This document shows, in pieces, positions 34,904-46,588 of a stretch of 64,000 bases of DNA. This stretch comes from Glutinoglossum americanum (lineage: Eukaryota > Ascomycota > Geoglossomycetes > Geoglossales > Geoglossaceae). A program made the position numbers and the translations under genes. How positions within the stretch are numbered: the stretch's first letter is position 1; the number at the start of each line of letters is the position of its first letter. Below the pieces are notes generated by a model. It ran no database searches. It was not told the DNA's origin and saw only the letters and a program-made list of their open reading frames with translations. The stretch lies in NCBI GenBank assembly GCA_020080175.1, contig JAGHQL010000026.1:117716-181715 (forward strand). The letters run 5' to 3'.

Positions 34904-37181
34904 CTAACTGCGTATCATTTTAGATCCAGCCTGGATGATCGAGATGAACATGACGACGAAGCCAAACACCACGCACACTATCGCAGGTGCTGTCTTCCAA
35001 CTTCGAGTCGACAGCTTGATGTAGCAGAGTGGCGGAAGGATATACGCCAGGGCGCAGGCCGATGTAGCGCCGATGAGCTCAAAGACCGCACCTAGGTCGC
35101 AGGTAAGCAGTGAGAGCGTCATGGCGGTTACTACGAGAGAGCTGAGACAGTATCAAGCATCAGCATGCCAGTAAGTACGCACTTAACCAAAATTCGTATG
35201 ACTAACGTTGTAAATATTAGATGGCGATTAGGGTTCCAAGGTTCATCCGGGAAATAGTAGTTCGACATGACTTCACGACAGACGAACGCTTCAAGGGGCA
35301 GTGTAGTCAACATGTTCAAACCAAAGCAACTTTCGCCTAGTTAGTGCCGCCTCCTCACAGAAGCTTTCCATGAGCGCTTACAATCGAGCAATATTGACCA
35401 TAATGTTGTCCGTAGGGAAGTTATTGAGAACATTGCCTTTGGTCTTGTCTCGGAAGGTCAGAAAACCTGCCAGCGCCATCGTCAAGCACGCCAGCATTGA
35501 GATTCCGGTGGAGTAATGCGTCACTCGTGCGAAACGGTCGATTGTTGGCTTCTTGAGGGAGCCGTAGATGAGAAGGCTGTTGTGATCTACAAGTCCCTTT
35601 ATCAACACCAAGACGTTACAGAATCAAGAGAACGGGGTGGACGTACGGCAAACAAACGCTAATACAAGTTAGCGGATACCTAAAAGATATGGACCAGATG
35701 GAGTGCCTACCAAATGAAATGACGCCGATAGCCTGAAAAACTCCATCGTTCACAGTCAGGAGGGCTGTGCTAAAGTTCCCTCTAGTTTCCGCCGGTACGC
35801 GGAAGCCTTGAGTAATGATGGTAAAAAGAATAATGAGCATGCTGATCAACGCCAAAGTGCTTGCCTTGGCAAGCTATACCTTGTCAACCTCGAAATTCCA
35901 GCAAGGAGCGAAAAAGGGGAACGACCACGAACCTTGGCGATGTCACGATACAGAGACAAGGGATACGAGACTCCAAGTGTGAAAATGATGATAACAGCCC
36001 GCCTATTAGTTAAGAGACCCAGTACAGGAATGGAGTGCAAAGAGGGAAATAGCGCACTCATAACGTGCGGAATGGTATCGCCAATGATGATACAGAAGGC
36101 TATCATGCCTCCGAAAGCACTACTATACTGTCAGTCTCTGCAGAATATGGCATAAGGGCCAGGGGGTTTCTCACAAAGCCCACTGAGCAATCTAAGAGGA
36201 TATTAGAGAAATGAACCTTGATAGAAAGTTGTAGGCAACAACTCACAGAGATAGCAATCAACCCTGAGCGGCCAAAACATGCCTCAACAGTGGCTTGGAA
36301 CGAGTTCGCTCCACTCAGCTTCGAGTTGATGACAATTAAGCGTATAGTCCAGTCAACCTACACACAGACCAACAGATCAGATCTCAAAGCCACTCAAGCA
36401 CAGGGGTATCCGTCCTCATGACATACAGTAATGGTCAAGATAATCAAAAGCACCACACCCATCGCCAACCCAGCTTGCCGAAATGCATATGGTTGTCCTA
36501 ATCCAAGAGAATAGACATATTCAGCATAACATCCTCATTTCCCATAAAACCGATAAATATCGCGATAATCACCAATAATGCCCGCTCCTCTATATTAAAA
36601 AAAACACCACAAATTAGCCACTCCATCTAACCAAAATATAGTACCACAAAAAGCAGTCTATTATCTCACATGATACTATTCGCCATATTCATAAACGCCA
36701 TCCTCATCCCACTCTTTGGCCTCGCCGTCTCCAAATACTCCACCGCATCGAAATCCGCCGCGACCGTCACGCTTGGTGCCTCGATCCCCGTCAGCAGCGG
36801 CGCCCTATGGCTTTCGCTGCTCCGCCTCCGAGCTCCTATTGCATCGTCGTGCAGGAAATCTTCTTCGTCCGCCCATCGGGCATCATTGTCGGCATCACCA
36901 TTATCTGGGGGATGGCCGTTGGCTTGATTATGGGTACTGCGGTCCTCAGCACGGGTGCTAGGGAGGTCATCGAGCTGGAAGCGAACACGATTGGGAGTTC
37001 GAGGGGTGGAAGGGTGGTGGTCTGGCCGGGGAGGCGGTAGCTGTGCAGCGCCTTCGTGGACTATGATGTCGTCTTCTTCAGAGGAGCCGGAGGAGAGGAG
37101 AGAACGGGCTTCGTCCTTGTCGCCAGCATCGGCCTCATTTCTAGTGTCTTTACGGGCGCTACGGTATGTGTCTTTGGCCAT
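34904..37181 (-). CDS. Vacuolar-type amino-acid transporter (AAAP family, Avt2-like)
   Basis: A proton-coupled amino-acid transporter with about 10-11 membrane segments. Eleven exons (minus): 37181-36670, 36589-36573, 36497-36427, 36357-36247, 36191-36175, 36119-35933, 35873-35711, 35658-35647, 35586-35382, 35329-35207 and 35141-34904, giving 551 residues. The N-terminal 160 residues are hydrophilic and acidic with RSLLSSGSSEEDD, typical of vacuolar Avt proteins. The family start GMRMAFMNMANSIIGAGIIGQPYAFRQAG is built from exons 1-3. Later blocks are ISIAQWAFAFGGMIAF, YPLSLYRDIAKLAKAS, FAFVCHHNSLLIYGSLKKPT and LGAVFELIGATSACALAYILPPLCYIKL. Exons 2 (17 b), 5 (17 b) and 8 (12 b) are micro-exons; each restores frame and conserved residues. 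The substrate is not predictable. Confidence 0.9.
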
Positions 37182-37585
37182 TGCATTATCGCGTTAACAT
37201 GATACGTGTCTGAATGTGCAAGTCTTTTTACGAAGTCGAACGAGGCTTCCACTGAGGTCTCACAGCACGTGACAGTCGCATTCATGCAGGGGCAATCCCC
37301 CGAGATAAACAAAGGACCACGCTGCTCAACTAATCAATGGTCCAACAAGAATTTACATGGCCAGCAATTAGCTACTAGAAGCTAAGTACAGACGATGGGA
37401 GCGCGGACGCAATATGCCAGCACCAATCTAATCCTCTTGGAGCACTGTCTGATAGCACAATATATCCACCCAAGTCAAAGCCTTGAAATCTCCCAGATAT
37501 AATCTACAAGAATAAATATTATAAGAAAAGTAATAGCTAAAGAGCGGATCGTGTGATTTCAGATGGCTATATACGCGGGGGTCCC
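37182..37585. other. Promoter region of transporter gene / protease 3' end
   Basis: 404 bases between the transporter start and the stop of the next minus-strand gene. No gene is seen. Confidence 0.5.
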
Positions 37586-39409
37586 CTATATGCAGAACGC
37601 TGTTACGACCATGCTGCAGATGGCCAATGAGAATATTTTTATTTGTGTTGTGGGTGAGTTAGCACCTGAAGCGCTTGACGGTGAGTCGGGAGAGGCTGTG
37701 CCTGATACCTGGGGCGAGGATTTCGTAGATTTATCTGCGACAGCGGCAGTCGCAGAGGGAGCTGTATGACCGGAAATGTGAGTAGATGAAGGGCCGGTGG
37801 TGATGGGGCTCTGACCAGAAGAGCTCGCCGAGGCACTCTGGGCATTAACTGAATTTCCCTTTCTTCCAAGACCTAGAGAAGAGTCAGTTCAATGTGCCCT
37901 CCTTACAAAGGACAACCACGTACCTATACGATTCTTATCGAAATCGAAAACAGAGTACACATTTTTGAGAAAAGTGTCACCTATCAACCACTGATCCGTG
38001 CCGAAAGTTTGCTACAAGAGTGGAGAATATTAGTTTTTAGCTTCAAAGGGCAAGGAACACAACCAAACGATTATAGCACAGCAGCGCAAGCGAGGCTTAC
38101 ACGTCCTATGATATTACTTGCGCAATATTCACCATCAATAGCTTTCCCCAGATAATCTTTTGGCGGGACAGCATAAGTGGCCCCACCCAAGGTGAACTGT
38201 ATCTGCTGAGTTGAGGAACAAGGAAGCTGAAAGTTCTCTCCGTTCTGTTTCATTTTCGGGAACAAGGAATGGAATTTCGTCGCATCGGCAAGAGGCAGAA
38301 GAATCATTGATGTCCCAGTATCAATAATAGCAGTCTTGCCAACGAATTTGCCAGCATTGCTGTCCACTGCAACATCTGAAACAGGGATTTCCCAAAGGTC
38401 GCTTCCCGAGACAGAATCTATCCACGAAAGGTCCCCGTCGAATTTCGACTTATCCCAGTCCCCGAAAGTGACGACACCGTCATTTGACCCATCAGAATTC
38501 CGCTGAAGACTGACAGCGAACAAATTCGACTTGATCAAATTTTGACTGACAAGAGTTTCCATTAACGTTGGGGTTTTCAGGCTGCTTGACTGAGGCCGAC
38601 CAAGTCCAAGAATACCATCTATAGGGTAGCTCTTGAATTCATCCGACACGATTGAGCCCAGACCGAAAGACAGGGGTACCGAAAATCCAGCAAGCGCGAC
38701 TGTATCCGACCCTATCACTCCGCTTACATTTCCGGTACCATAGGCAACCGACCACTGCGTACTCGAGATATTCAAGGTATCCGAGTCAGTCTTCCCGAAA
38801 GTATTATGAACCTTGCAGGCCGCCGATGTGCAGGAGTCCTGCATCACCCAAGTACTAGCCGATCCGGTATCTACCAGCATGTAAAGGCTCTTGCCGTGTG
38901 ATCCGAATTTGACTACTGAGAAGTAGGAAAAATCTGTGCCATCCTGATCGACCGCCATGCTGTTGGTATAAGAGGGCTGCACCGCGGTCACAATTGGGTA
39001 GGTATTCGAACGTTTCACAGGTGTCCCTTGTTGAATAGATCGCTCTACTTCAGCCAAAGCTTCCCTCTCATTGATGTCAGGCCCGGAGATACCGCGACTA
39101 CGATATTTTCGAGTGATGTGGTTTGCTTCTCGAACATTGCGGATGTGGGGGTGAATGTCATCCTAAATATATGTACGTTAATACCAAAGTATTGTCAAGT
39201 ACCACAGGTCAAGTAATTCATACCTTCGGAGCTATACGCTTAATGTTCAACGCAGGTGGTCCCGTCGAGTCAACGTGATCCGTACGCCCCCCAAGCCAAA
39301 CAGATCGTCTCACATCTGGCGCCGATGACGCGACTGGAGGAGCGTACGGGTAGAACGCCAATACGCACGGGAGTATGGCTACCGGAAGGAAAAAGGACGA
39401 TAGATGCAT
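37586..39409 (-). CDS. Secreted, probably GPI-anchored aspartic protease (yapsin-like)
   Basis: A pepsin-fold aspartyl protease for the cell surface. Exons (minus) 39409-39224, 39162-38101, 38011-37924 and 37872-37586 give 540 residues. A signal peptide opens it ([19 protein letters not shown]), then a propeptide to about residue 120. Both catalytic loops are intact: VDTGSAST and IDTGTSM. Also visible are [12 protein letters not shown] (flap), DGILGLG, and the C-terminal lobe ending [19 protein letters not shown] and NRIGLG, rebuilt across introns 2 and 3. The last 95 residues are a Ser/Thr/Pro/Ala-rich stalk ending in a hydrophobic stretch ([16 protein letters not shown]) with a small-residue GANS before it, as expected for GPI attachment. 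The tail lies in a different frame from the long exon, so a single-frame reading would miss it. Confidence 0.92.
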
Positions 39410-40798
39410 ATTACAAAAGGTAATTCAGGGCCTGAGTGGAGAAAACGGTCGCTAGCATTGGACACAGAACAAGGAATTGCTTTGAAATCTAGAGCAAAGA
39501 TTACTATTAAGAATACGGTGTAGTTCCGCAAAAATTAGAGTGTTTGCCGCAAGCTATGTCGGAGCATTGGCGCCGCAGCCGCCAACTTGAAGGACGCGGG
39601 GCTCCAGGCTTCGTTGGTATGCGGCGAAATGGCGATGTAAGGTTGAATCGACCCCGGAAATGCACGCTAAATGCACAATGGTGACGAAATAGTTGCTGGA
39701 TCAAGACTGAAAGAACAAATAAAAGAAAAATTAAAAGTCGAGAGTCCCAGACTACGGAAATACTATGCAGCGGACAAAAGACCAATTTCAACCGATGGAA
39801 GTCGTCGACTCTTTCTAAAGGAAAAGGAAGCTCCCCAATTGCAGAGTGAAAGGATGAGATCGATTCTCGAGTGGAAGGAACGAGATATGGAGAATTGGAG
39901 AGGAGGAGAGGACGAAGGAGTGAATAAGAAAGAATGACGGAAGCGGGTTGAGTTAGGGAGGGAGTTGCGAGTTTCGGCTCAACATTGGCGGTTTAGCGAT
40001 CGTCGATGCGTCAAGGGAGATCGTGATGGATTAACTTGCACGATGCCCGATGCAATATGAAAGGGGCGGAACAAGTTGTGCAGCAATCAACGTATAAGTA
40101 CATACATAGCGGCAAGATAAAGCGCTGCCTGCAACAGGCCAAGATGCAAGTTTGGCCGTTATGACCTAGTGTGTCTACCTAACCCGGCTTAAGGGATTCT
40201 GTAGACATGGATACCGTAATAGGGAGTGCTGAGCCCTAAGATCTATTGCAAGGTCAGGCATCTCTGTGTAACAAACAAGCGAATAGGAAGTGCCAATGAA
40301 AGACAGCCAAGACCTTCCCGGGTATTTCCATGAACGCTTCGCAGCATCAGGCGACGTCCAATCTGCGAGAGACATTGCAATCTCGCTCCCAGATACCCGC
40401 GGAGCAATAGACACAGAGATAGTACAAAGTACATAAAAACAATCTCCACCGTGGCTTTTCTATCTTCGTCCCCTGCAGACACATGGAAGAAACTGTATAA
40501 GTACGGAATAAAACATCCGAAGGCGTAGAATAGAGAGATCGTTGTCATGAGCCCGGATTCGTGCTGCTTTTAAAAGAACATCCTGAGACAAGTTGGTCTT
40601 TCAGGAACAATCGTGCGCCAACAAACTCTACTTGGGCGCAAAAAGCGGCGTGCCACCTTCTCGTTTCACTTAGCGCCTCTCTAGGGAACAATGCGATCTT
40701 ACTCAGCATGCCCGGGCCAGTATCTGGACCGTGCGTCGAAACGCCAGTGGTCCGAGCTCTCTCATCATCCTCCAACATCACATCTCATTGAAACTTCA
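39410..40798. other. Intergenic region, mostly empty
   Basis: 1.4 kb between the protease start and the SAP-domain gene start (divergent). It contains one doubtful minus-strand frame, listed next. Other small frames look random. Confidence 0.45.
40243..40548 (-). CDS. Doubtful small ORF with two hydrophobic stretches
   Basis: An ATG-started frame of 101 codons encodes two hydrophobic segments (ISLFYAFGCFIPYLYSFF and IVFMYFVLSLCLLL) followed by an Arg-rich tail. I recognise no family and see no supporting exon on either side. It could be a small membrane protein or chance. Confidence 0.2.
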   Translation of the reverse strand: MTTISLFYAFGCFIPYLYSFFHVSAGDEDRKATVEIVFMYFVLSLCLLLRGYLGARLQCLSQIGRRLMLRSVHGNTREGLGCLSLALPIRLFVTQRCLTLQ

Positions 40799-41834
40799 AT
40801 GGCCTCATCACGGCTGTATGGTCTTCGTACTCTGAATCGCGCGAATAGAGTAATTGCACCGGCGCGACAGATCCATTTGAGTAACGTCACATCCAATCCA
40901 TCACCATTACTCGATTCTAGCTCTAGATATGCCGTCTATCTCCCTCGAACAGTTGCGGATCTGCGCGCAGAGTGTAAGCGGAGGGATCTGATAAGTTCGG
41001 GAAAAAAACGTGATGTAGTAAACCACCATTGATGAATTGGTTGTCCAGACTGACACAAGTCAATCACATGTAGTTGGTGCAACGATTGGCCGGCAACGAT
41101 GCCCTCCATTCTCGTAACCTCGAAACCGCTGCCAATCATGTATCAAAAAGGCCAACCATCGCAAGCAGGTACACAATGTCCCTGACGGCCACTAATTTTA
41201 ATTCCCCACTTCCCAAACTATATTCCTAACTCTACCTTAAAACAGCTCTGTGCAGACTCAGACCGCTAGCTTCAATACATCACAAGCACTTCGCCGCATT
41301 GGCGACGATAGCACCATAGACTTCGCCTTTCTACCGCGCATATATGACAGGGGCCCGCCACGGCAAGAATGGATCAAAGTAGTATGCCTATCCACTCAGA
41401 AGAACCCCCGCCGCCAGCTCTCATCCCTGAAAGCTATATATTAATCCATATACCTAACGAGAACCTCTAGCCCTTCCTTCCAGACAATTACGAGCCAGTG
41501 CGAACGGAAGCACACGTAGAAACCCCTGAGCTGGTTCGTTTCTATCAACTCAAGCACCTAATCACTACTAATACATTCCTTACAGGTCATCCGCCCAGAG
41601 ATCTCGACTATTGCTGGTCAGTCAACGCATCTCCACGCGCCCTCTGCTATGTCTGAAGTTGTCGACAACACCTCCATCCAGATCGACCCCTTTAAGCTCA
41701 CTGAGCAAGTGTCGGGGGCGGCCGCCAGGTCAGCATCAAAGGCTGCAAGGGAGGCAAAGCAAGAAGTGGGTGCGCTTTCGGCCTTGTGGGATGGATTATT
41801 GGACGATATTTTTGGCCCCCCAAAGAAATCGTGA
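40799..41834 (+). CDS. SAP-like-domain protein, probably mitochondrial
   Basis: Exons 40799-41014, 41074-41168, 41246-41378, 41471-41533 and 41586-41834 give 251 residues. The N-terminus (MASSRLYGLRTLNRANRVIAP) is basic and acid-free, like a mitochondrial presequence. A SAP-like helix-extended-loop-helix follows at about residues 53-85: LPRTVADLRAECKRRDLISSGKKRD continues across intron 1 into LVQRLAGND. Conserved-looking blocks follow (STIDFAFLPRIYD, PDNYEP, VIRPEISTIAG), then a C-terminal amphipathic stretch. The pattern recalls fungal Aim34-like mitochondrial SAP proteins, but Aim34 has a membrane segment that I do not see here. All introns are GT-AG and keep frame. DNA or RNA binding is inferred only from SAP. 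Confidence 0.75.
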
Positions 41835-43068
41835 CATATTGGCGACACACGAGTATCTTATTCCAATGACAGCGTACTTAGAACATGATCTTGGATTATC
41901 CTTATCAGGACGATGATTTTTATTCATTTATTTATCTTCAATCCTCCTGATGGTAGGGGAAGGCAGTATCTACAAATCTCATGGGATATAACGGAAAACG
42001 GACTTAGGGACCTGCAGCACTACCAACAGATAAGAGCAAACAAGTCCAAGTTTTATCAAACAAATCACCTCAGCACAGTGGAAAAAGGAAGCTCCTGAGC
42101 TGGCACAGACGAAACACGTCTCATGGAGTTTCGGTTTAAGTGGATCATAAATCAGCAAAATTTCCAAGCAATTGATTGGTATAGCCACGGACCGAGAATC
42201 TTAGAATGCTTACTCGTAGCATCTTCCCCTAAGGGAAGCTGAAGAAGTCACCCCTTGAAGTTGCCTCTGAGACAAACTCTGTTCCTACTAGAATAACGAA
42301 TACGAAACACCGAAAAAGAGTGCCGTCCTATCATATATTTCCCCACTAAGTTAGCTCAGCCAGCCCGTATTCTTCGCATGCATAGGCGCCCCACAAAAAT
42401 CACGCCAACGTAAGACATAAAAGAACGTCGAATAAAAAGGGGGAGGCTTGGTGAATTGCTATCTCCCGCTCACCAAAGAAGCCCCCAAAAGATTAAAACA
42501 ATAGGTAGGATAGGGCTGACCACGGCAAGCGCCAACGTCAGTCTCGGGGGCGGGGTTCCTCCGAATAATAGCGAGACCTCGATTTCGGCCCCGCCCACGC
42601 AACCCTTGGACGTTTTTCCTCGGGGGCAGGTTAAGTGGCCTGGATAGTTTTCGCTTACTTCTCCAGGACCGTCGAGAACATCAGGAGAGCAATATACACC
42701 GATAGACCAATTCGCGCCACACGGGAAGTATATTTTTCAACACAATGATTTCCCATATTGGGGTAAATCTAATCCAATATGCCTAAGGAAAATAATGGCG
42801 TGCCAAAAAGAGGTTCTTTCACTAGTATCGCCCCCCCCCCAAAAAAAAAAAATATTCACTTTTTGCCGCCGTCCGTCGAGTAGGAAAAGGTTTTTTTTCT
42901 CTCTTCATCGTGCATCACCAAAAACACTATCAACACATAGCAGACAAAACCCCATGGGGGAGGGAGATTGATTGTCAATGCGAATGTATACCTGATGGCG
43001 GGAGGGACGGACGGGGGGGAAAGGCGCAGGAAAATATCCACCAAACCGAACGACGCCAGGAAAGGAAA
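41835..43068. other. Convergent intergenic region with homopolymers
   Basis: 1.2 kb between convergent stops. A C10/A13 junction lies near 42831-42853, and a short CTTCCC/GGGAAG hairpin near 42223. No gene. Confidence 0.55.
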
Positions 43069-45623
43069 CTACAACATCATACTCCTCCTCCTCCCCGCCG
43101 CCCTCATCCCAACTGCACCGGCCCCCCCACCACCCTCTCCATCTCCCTCCCCGTCTCGCCTCGATCCTAGATTAACCACGCTCCTCGTAGCTCTAATACC
43201 CCCTTCCTTACTCCCGATATCACCAGCCTGCGCACTCCCAGAAAGCGCAAGCGTCTGTCTCCTCTTTCCACCTCGACATGAGGAAGATCCGTTCACCACA
43301 GCATCTGTATCAGAGATTTCGTCTTCTACGTCTAGCGGGGAAGGACGGCGCAACATCCTCGTCGTGGGCAACTCGGCAGTAGAGTCCCCAGCGGTTGACG
43401 GTGATGAGCCCTTGAAGTCATAGATGTCTAGCGCCTGCAGCTTTTCCATGGCGTTCTGGATGGCGATGTCGGTTCTCCTATCCCCACTCTTGCTGGGCTT
43501 CTTCCTCAGCTCTGATAGTGCAGCGGCAGCAGCAGCAGCAGTGGACTGTTGGTCTGCGCACTCTTCATCATCTCGGTGGAGTGCTGAAGTACGCCTTCGC
43601 CTCTGAGTGATGATGCTGCTAGGCAGTTCGCCAAGTCCGTTTCCTCCGCTCTTAAAGTTTAGCGGGCTTCCGTCCTCACACTCTCTCGCTTTAGCAGTTT
43701 TATATGCACGTCCTAGGACTGTCGATGATTCCCTATTGGCCGATGGTCCTTCCTCTCTCTTGATGAATACCGTTCGGATTTGATTTTTATCTCCTACGGG
43801 GCCTTCCTCATCAGTAGATCTACTCCCCTCCGCCCTCACGCCGCTTGCACGGTGCCCCTTCCCTTCGCCTGTAACTGCGTCCACAAGTTCCTTAGTGGGA
43901 CGTCTCATCTTGTCGCGCAGGTTCGGCTCTGCATAGTTGATGCTACCGCGAGGCCGTCGTGTTGCTCGAGCAGCTGAGATGAGTCCGTCTGCAGTCGCGG
44001 AAGAAGGATCAAGATCTGGTGGTGGAGGGGTGTCTCTCGATATGGGACGAACTGTAGATGGTTGCGAATCTACGGGTGATAGTAGATCTGGTGGACATGG
44101 GGTCTCTGGCTGTCTTTGGGCTAGACTGGGTTCCAGCTTCATAAGGTTGACGTCCAGACCTTTGAGCTTGGGCTTGGGCGCTACTATGACTGATCTCTTG
44201 TCGCGGACTTTGCACTGCTCTGTTGCCTTTTTCCCAGCATCTTGTTTGGTTATATCCTCCGAGGCGATGGCTTTGCGGGTTTTCACGGGTGAAGCAACTG
44301 GGTCGGTATTTGTGCTCTCTACATGTTCATTAGCGCATTCATTCAAGGCAGCTGCGATTCAACAATACATACTTGGGCCCAGCGCCTTTCTGCTAGAAAC
44401 AATGGGGGTCTGCTTCTTTGGTTTTTCGTTGTTCGTGCTCCAAGCTGCTTCCGACTCCTGAATGGACTCGCCGCCTTCTTTGCTTCCAATTGGTTGCGTA
44501 TTTGTCTTTGGTTGATGTTCATCCTTGCCTCTACCTGTCGTAACCCTGCGGTTGAACTTGAAGTCATCAAAATCTATTGGGCGATTCTTCTCGGGCTTTT
44601 CATCCTCGTCTCTCGCACTTAGCTTTCGTTTGGCACCCGTCCGAAGGGGTTGGCTAGCATCAACGTCTACCATTTGGTTTTCGATAACTGATAGCTGGCG
44701 CTGCCCATCCTGGTGTGCCTCCGTGGATCTGAGTATCTCTGAAAGCTTTGCACTATCTCTCCGTATTTTCCTCTTCTCTGGATTTACTGGCTGGTAAGTA
44801 CCAATGCCGTCTCCAATGTCTGTTCCTAGCATACTCTCTACATTTACCCGGCGATTGGGATCGAACTTGACAGGTTCTTCCTCGAAATGCGCAATCGGCG
44901 GGGGCCCAATTTCCGGCGAGAGTGAGCTGTCAGGGGCGCTAGCCGGGTCTGAAGTTGATTGATACGGTTCATTGGAACTAGTAACGCTATTAGCGACATA
45001 TTTTATGCAAATGACGAATCCTCTAGGAGCGTACTCAATAGATCGGCGAGGATACAACTTGTCCTCGAGAATAGGTGGTAGGCGTCCTTCATGGTGGCTT
45101 GTGACTTCTGAAAGCGTGAAGGTGTTTTTCCAATTCTTCTGGTCCTGCCCGGGCGATCGTCGTGCTCGATAAGCCCTAGGTGATACATCTAATGAGATGG
45201 CTCCAAGCCCGCCAACTAGTTCTCCAATCTCCAGGAGTTTGCCTTCCAGTATTCTCTTGAAGCCTTCCACGTTCTCGAGGACATGTCGGCCACTGTTACG
45301 GTCGGCCTGAGCCTGGAGTTTAATTATTTGCTCTCGTAGTGAGACATTCTCCGCAAGGAGCCTTGAGATCTCTGCTTCGAGGTTTCTTATACGAAGGGAC
45401 TGAGTTGAATTTACTCTATTGAGGTATTAGCAATTGAGGTTGGAACTAGCGGGTGTCGGAAGTTATGCCTTGCTATCTCGCGGTTCTGACGGACAAATCG
45501 GCGCTTCACTATATTCGAGGCCGCAATATTAGAATGAAAACCGCATATTCGCAAGATAGTGGACTTAAGCGTACGAGTTTCTATAGTCTCTGTGGAGGAT
45601 TGTGAATCGTTCAACCGCGCCAT
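43069..45623 (-). CDS. SGO1: Shugoshin (centromeric cohesin protector)
   Basis: Shugoshin recruits PP2A to centromeres to protect cohesin and supports bi-orientation. Exons (minus) 45623-45469, 45415-44373 and 44318-43069 give 815 residues. The N-terminal coiled coil is built across intron 1: VKRRFVRQNREIAR then VNSTQSLRIRNLEAEISRLLAEN. The C-terminal shugoshin basic box is at about residues 515-550 (RATRRPRGSINYAEPNLRDKMRRPTKEL). Between them is a long disordered Ser/Pro/Lys-rich region, with a YAEP-like Glu/Pro block and poly-Ala (about 640). Intron 1 (45416-45468) has a GC donor (GCATAA), but a good CTAAT branch site and the conserved frame require it. A 48-base stop-free segment after RRSI (near 45036) may be an optional intron. 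Divergent from DAD2. Confidence 0.9.
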
Positions 45624-46035
45624 CTACGCCCCTCAATGATCGGTTGGCTGTCAGGTAATTCCAATAAGGCGGTGGCGTAGCTTCCAGATATTTAGTGCCG
45701 TATCGACAAGATTTGGATTGGGTAGATGGCCTGAGGAAGTGGTCATTAAGGTCTATGAGGGTCGTCGAATGTGGTAACAATTGTGGTGTTGATCTCGGTT
45801 GCTAGAGGAATGTGGTTTGTTTACGTTTGACCCAATGTAGACTAGGCCGCTCTGGTGTTGCCAAGAACCTAAGTGGCGCTGGGTTAGGGCTGTGGAAAAC
45901 CAATCCGATTAGATATTCATCTCCGTATCATCGTGGATGGCAGCCACCGATTTACTACCAAACCAGGTCTTCTAGCAGTAATATAATACGCAAGTTCTAC
46001 ATACAAACACTCTACGCTTCAGATCTCAATCCTAA
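45624..46035. promoter_or_regulatory. Shared bidirectional promoter of SGO1 and DAD2
   Basis: Only 412 bases separate the divergent ATGs of two kinetochore/centromere genes. No other gene fits, so the region must carry both promoters. No perfect ACGCGT cell-cycle box was found in it. Confidence 0.6.
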
Positions 46036-46588
46036 ATGTCATACGGCAATCGACCCCCTCTAGGGTCCCAGCTTCGCAATCCTTCGACGTCTGGTTCATC
46101 TAGTTCAACTAGCCAATCACCCGCCTTGGTGACGCGGATTAACGAGAAGAAGACAGAACTGGAGAACCTGAAGCAGCTTCGGGATCTCAGTGCAGGGCTG
46201 GCAAGCCAGATGCAGATGCTTGAGGAGAAGTTAGCAACACTAGCGGACGGAACTGAAGGTAGGTCGCGTCGCCGGGATATCTCTGTGTATTAGGCGCAGT
46301 AAATAATGGTAGAGTGTATAGCTGTGGCCGCAGTGCTGTCAAACTGGCATAATGTCTTGCGCGCCATCAATATGGCCTCATGTGGGTTTGCGCGTATCCA
46401 CTCGAGAAGCATGACAATGTTCTAACCTTTCCTTGATAGCGAAATTACCAAAACCGCAAGATCCTGAGGACGAGCACGAAGAGGCAAAGAAAGAGCCGGG
46501 AGTACCGCTACCTCAAACACTAGTTAGAATACCAACTCAACAAGAGTCCCTGCAACCCCAGTCTAGTTCGGGAGGACATGAGGAGTGA
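46036..46588 (+). CDS. DAD2: DASH/Dam1 complex subunit Dad2
   Basis: The DASH ring couples kinetochores to microtubules in fungi. Exons 46036-46258, 46322-46381 and 46440-46588 give 143 residues. The Dad2 core is clear: LVTRINEKKTELENLKQLRDLSAGLASQMQMLEEKLATLADGTE in exon 1 (coiled coil), then AVLSNWHNVLRAINMAS in the 60-base exon 2. The tail is acidic/Pro/Gln-rich and variable. The middle exon has no ATG and is found only by splice-frame reading (donors GTAGGT and GTGGGT). A Ser-rich N-terminus (about residues 10-30) precedes the coil. Confidence 0.94.

Noticed and set aside
36670-37040. Plus-strand frames within the transporter first exon
   Set aside because: Antisense to the acidic N-terminal exon of the transporter, whose frame is confirmed by the conserved membrane-start motif.
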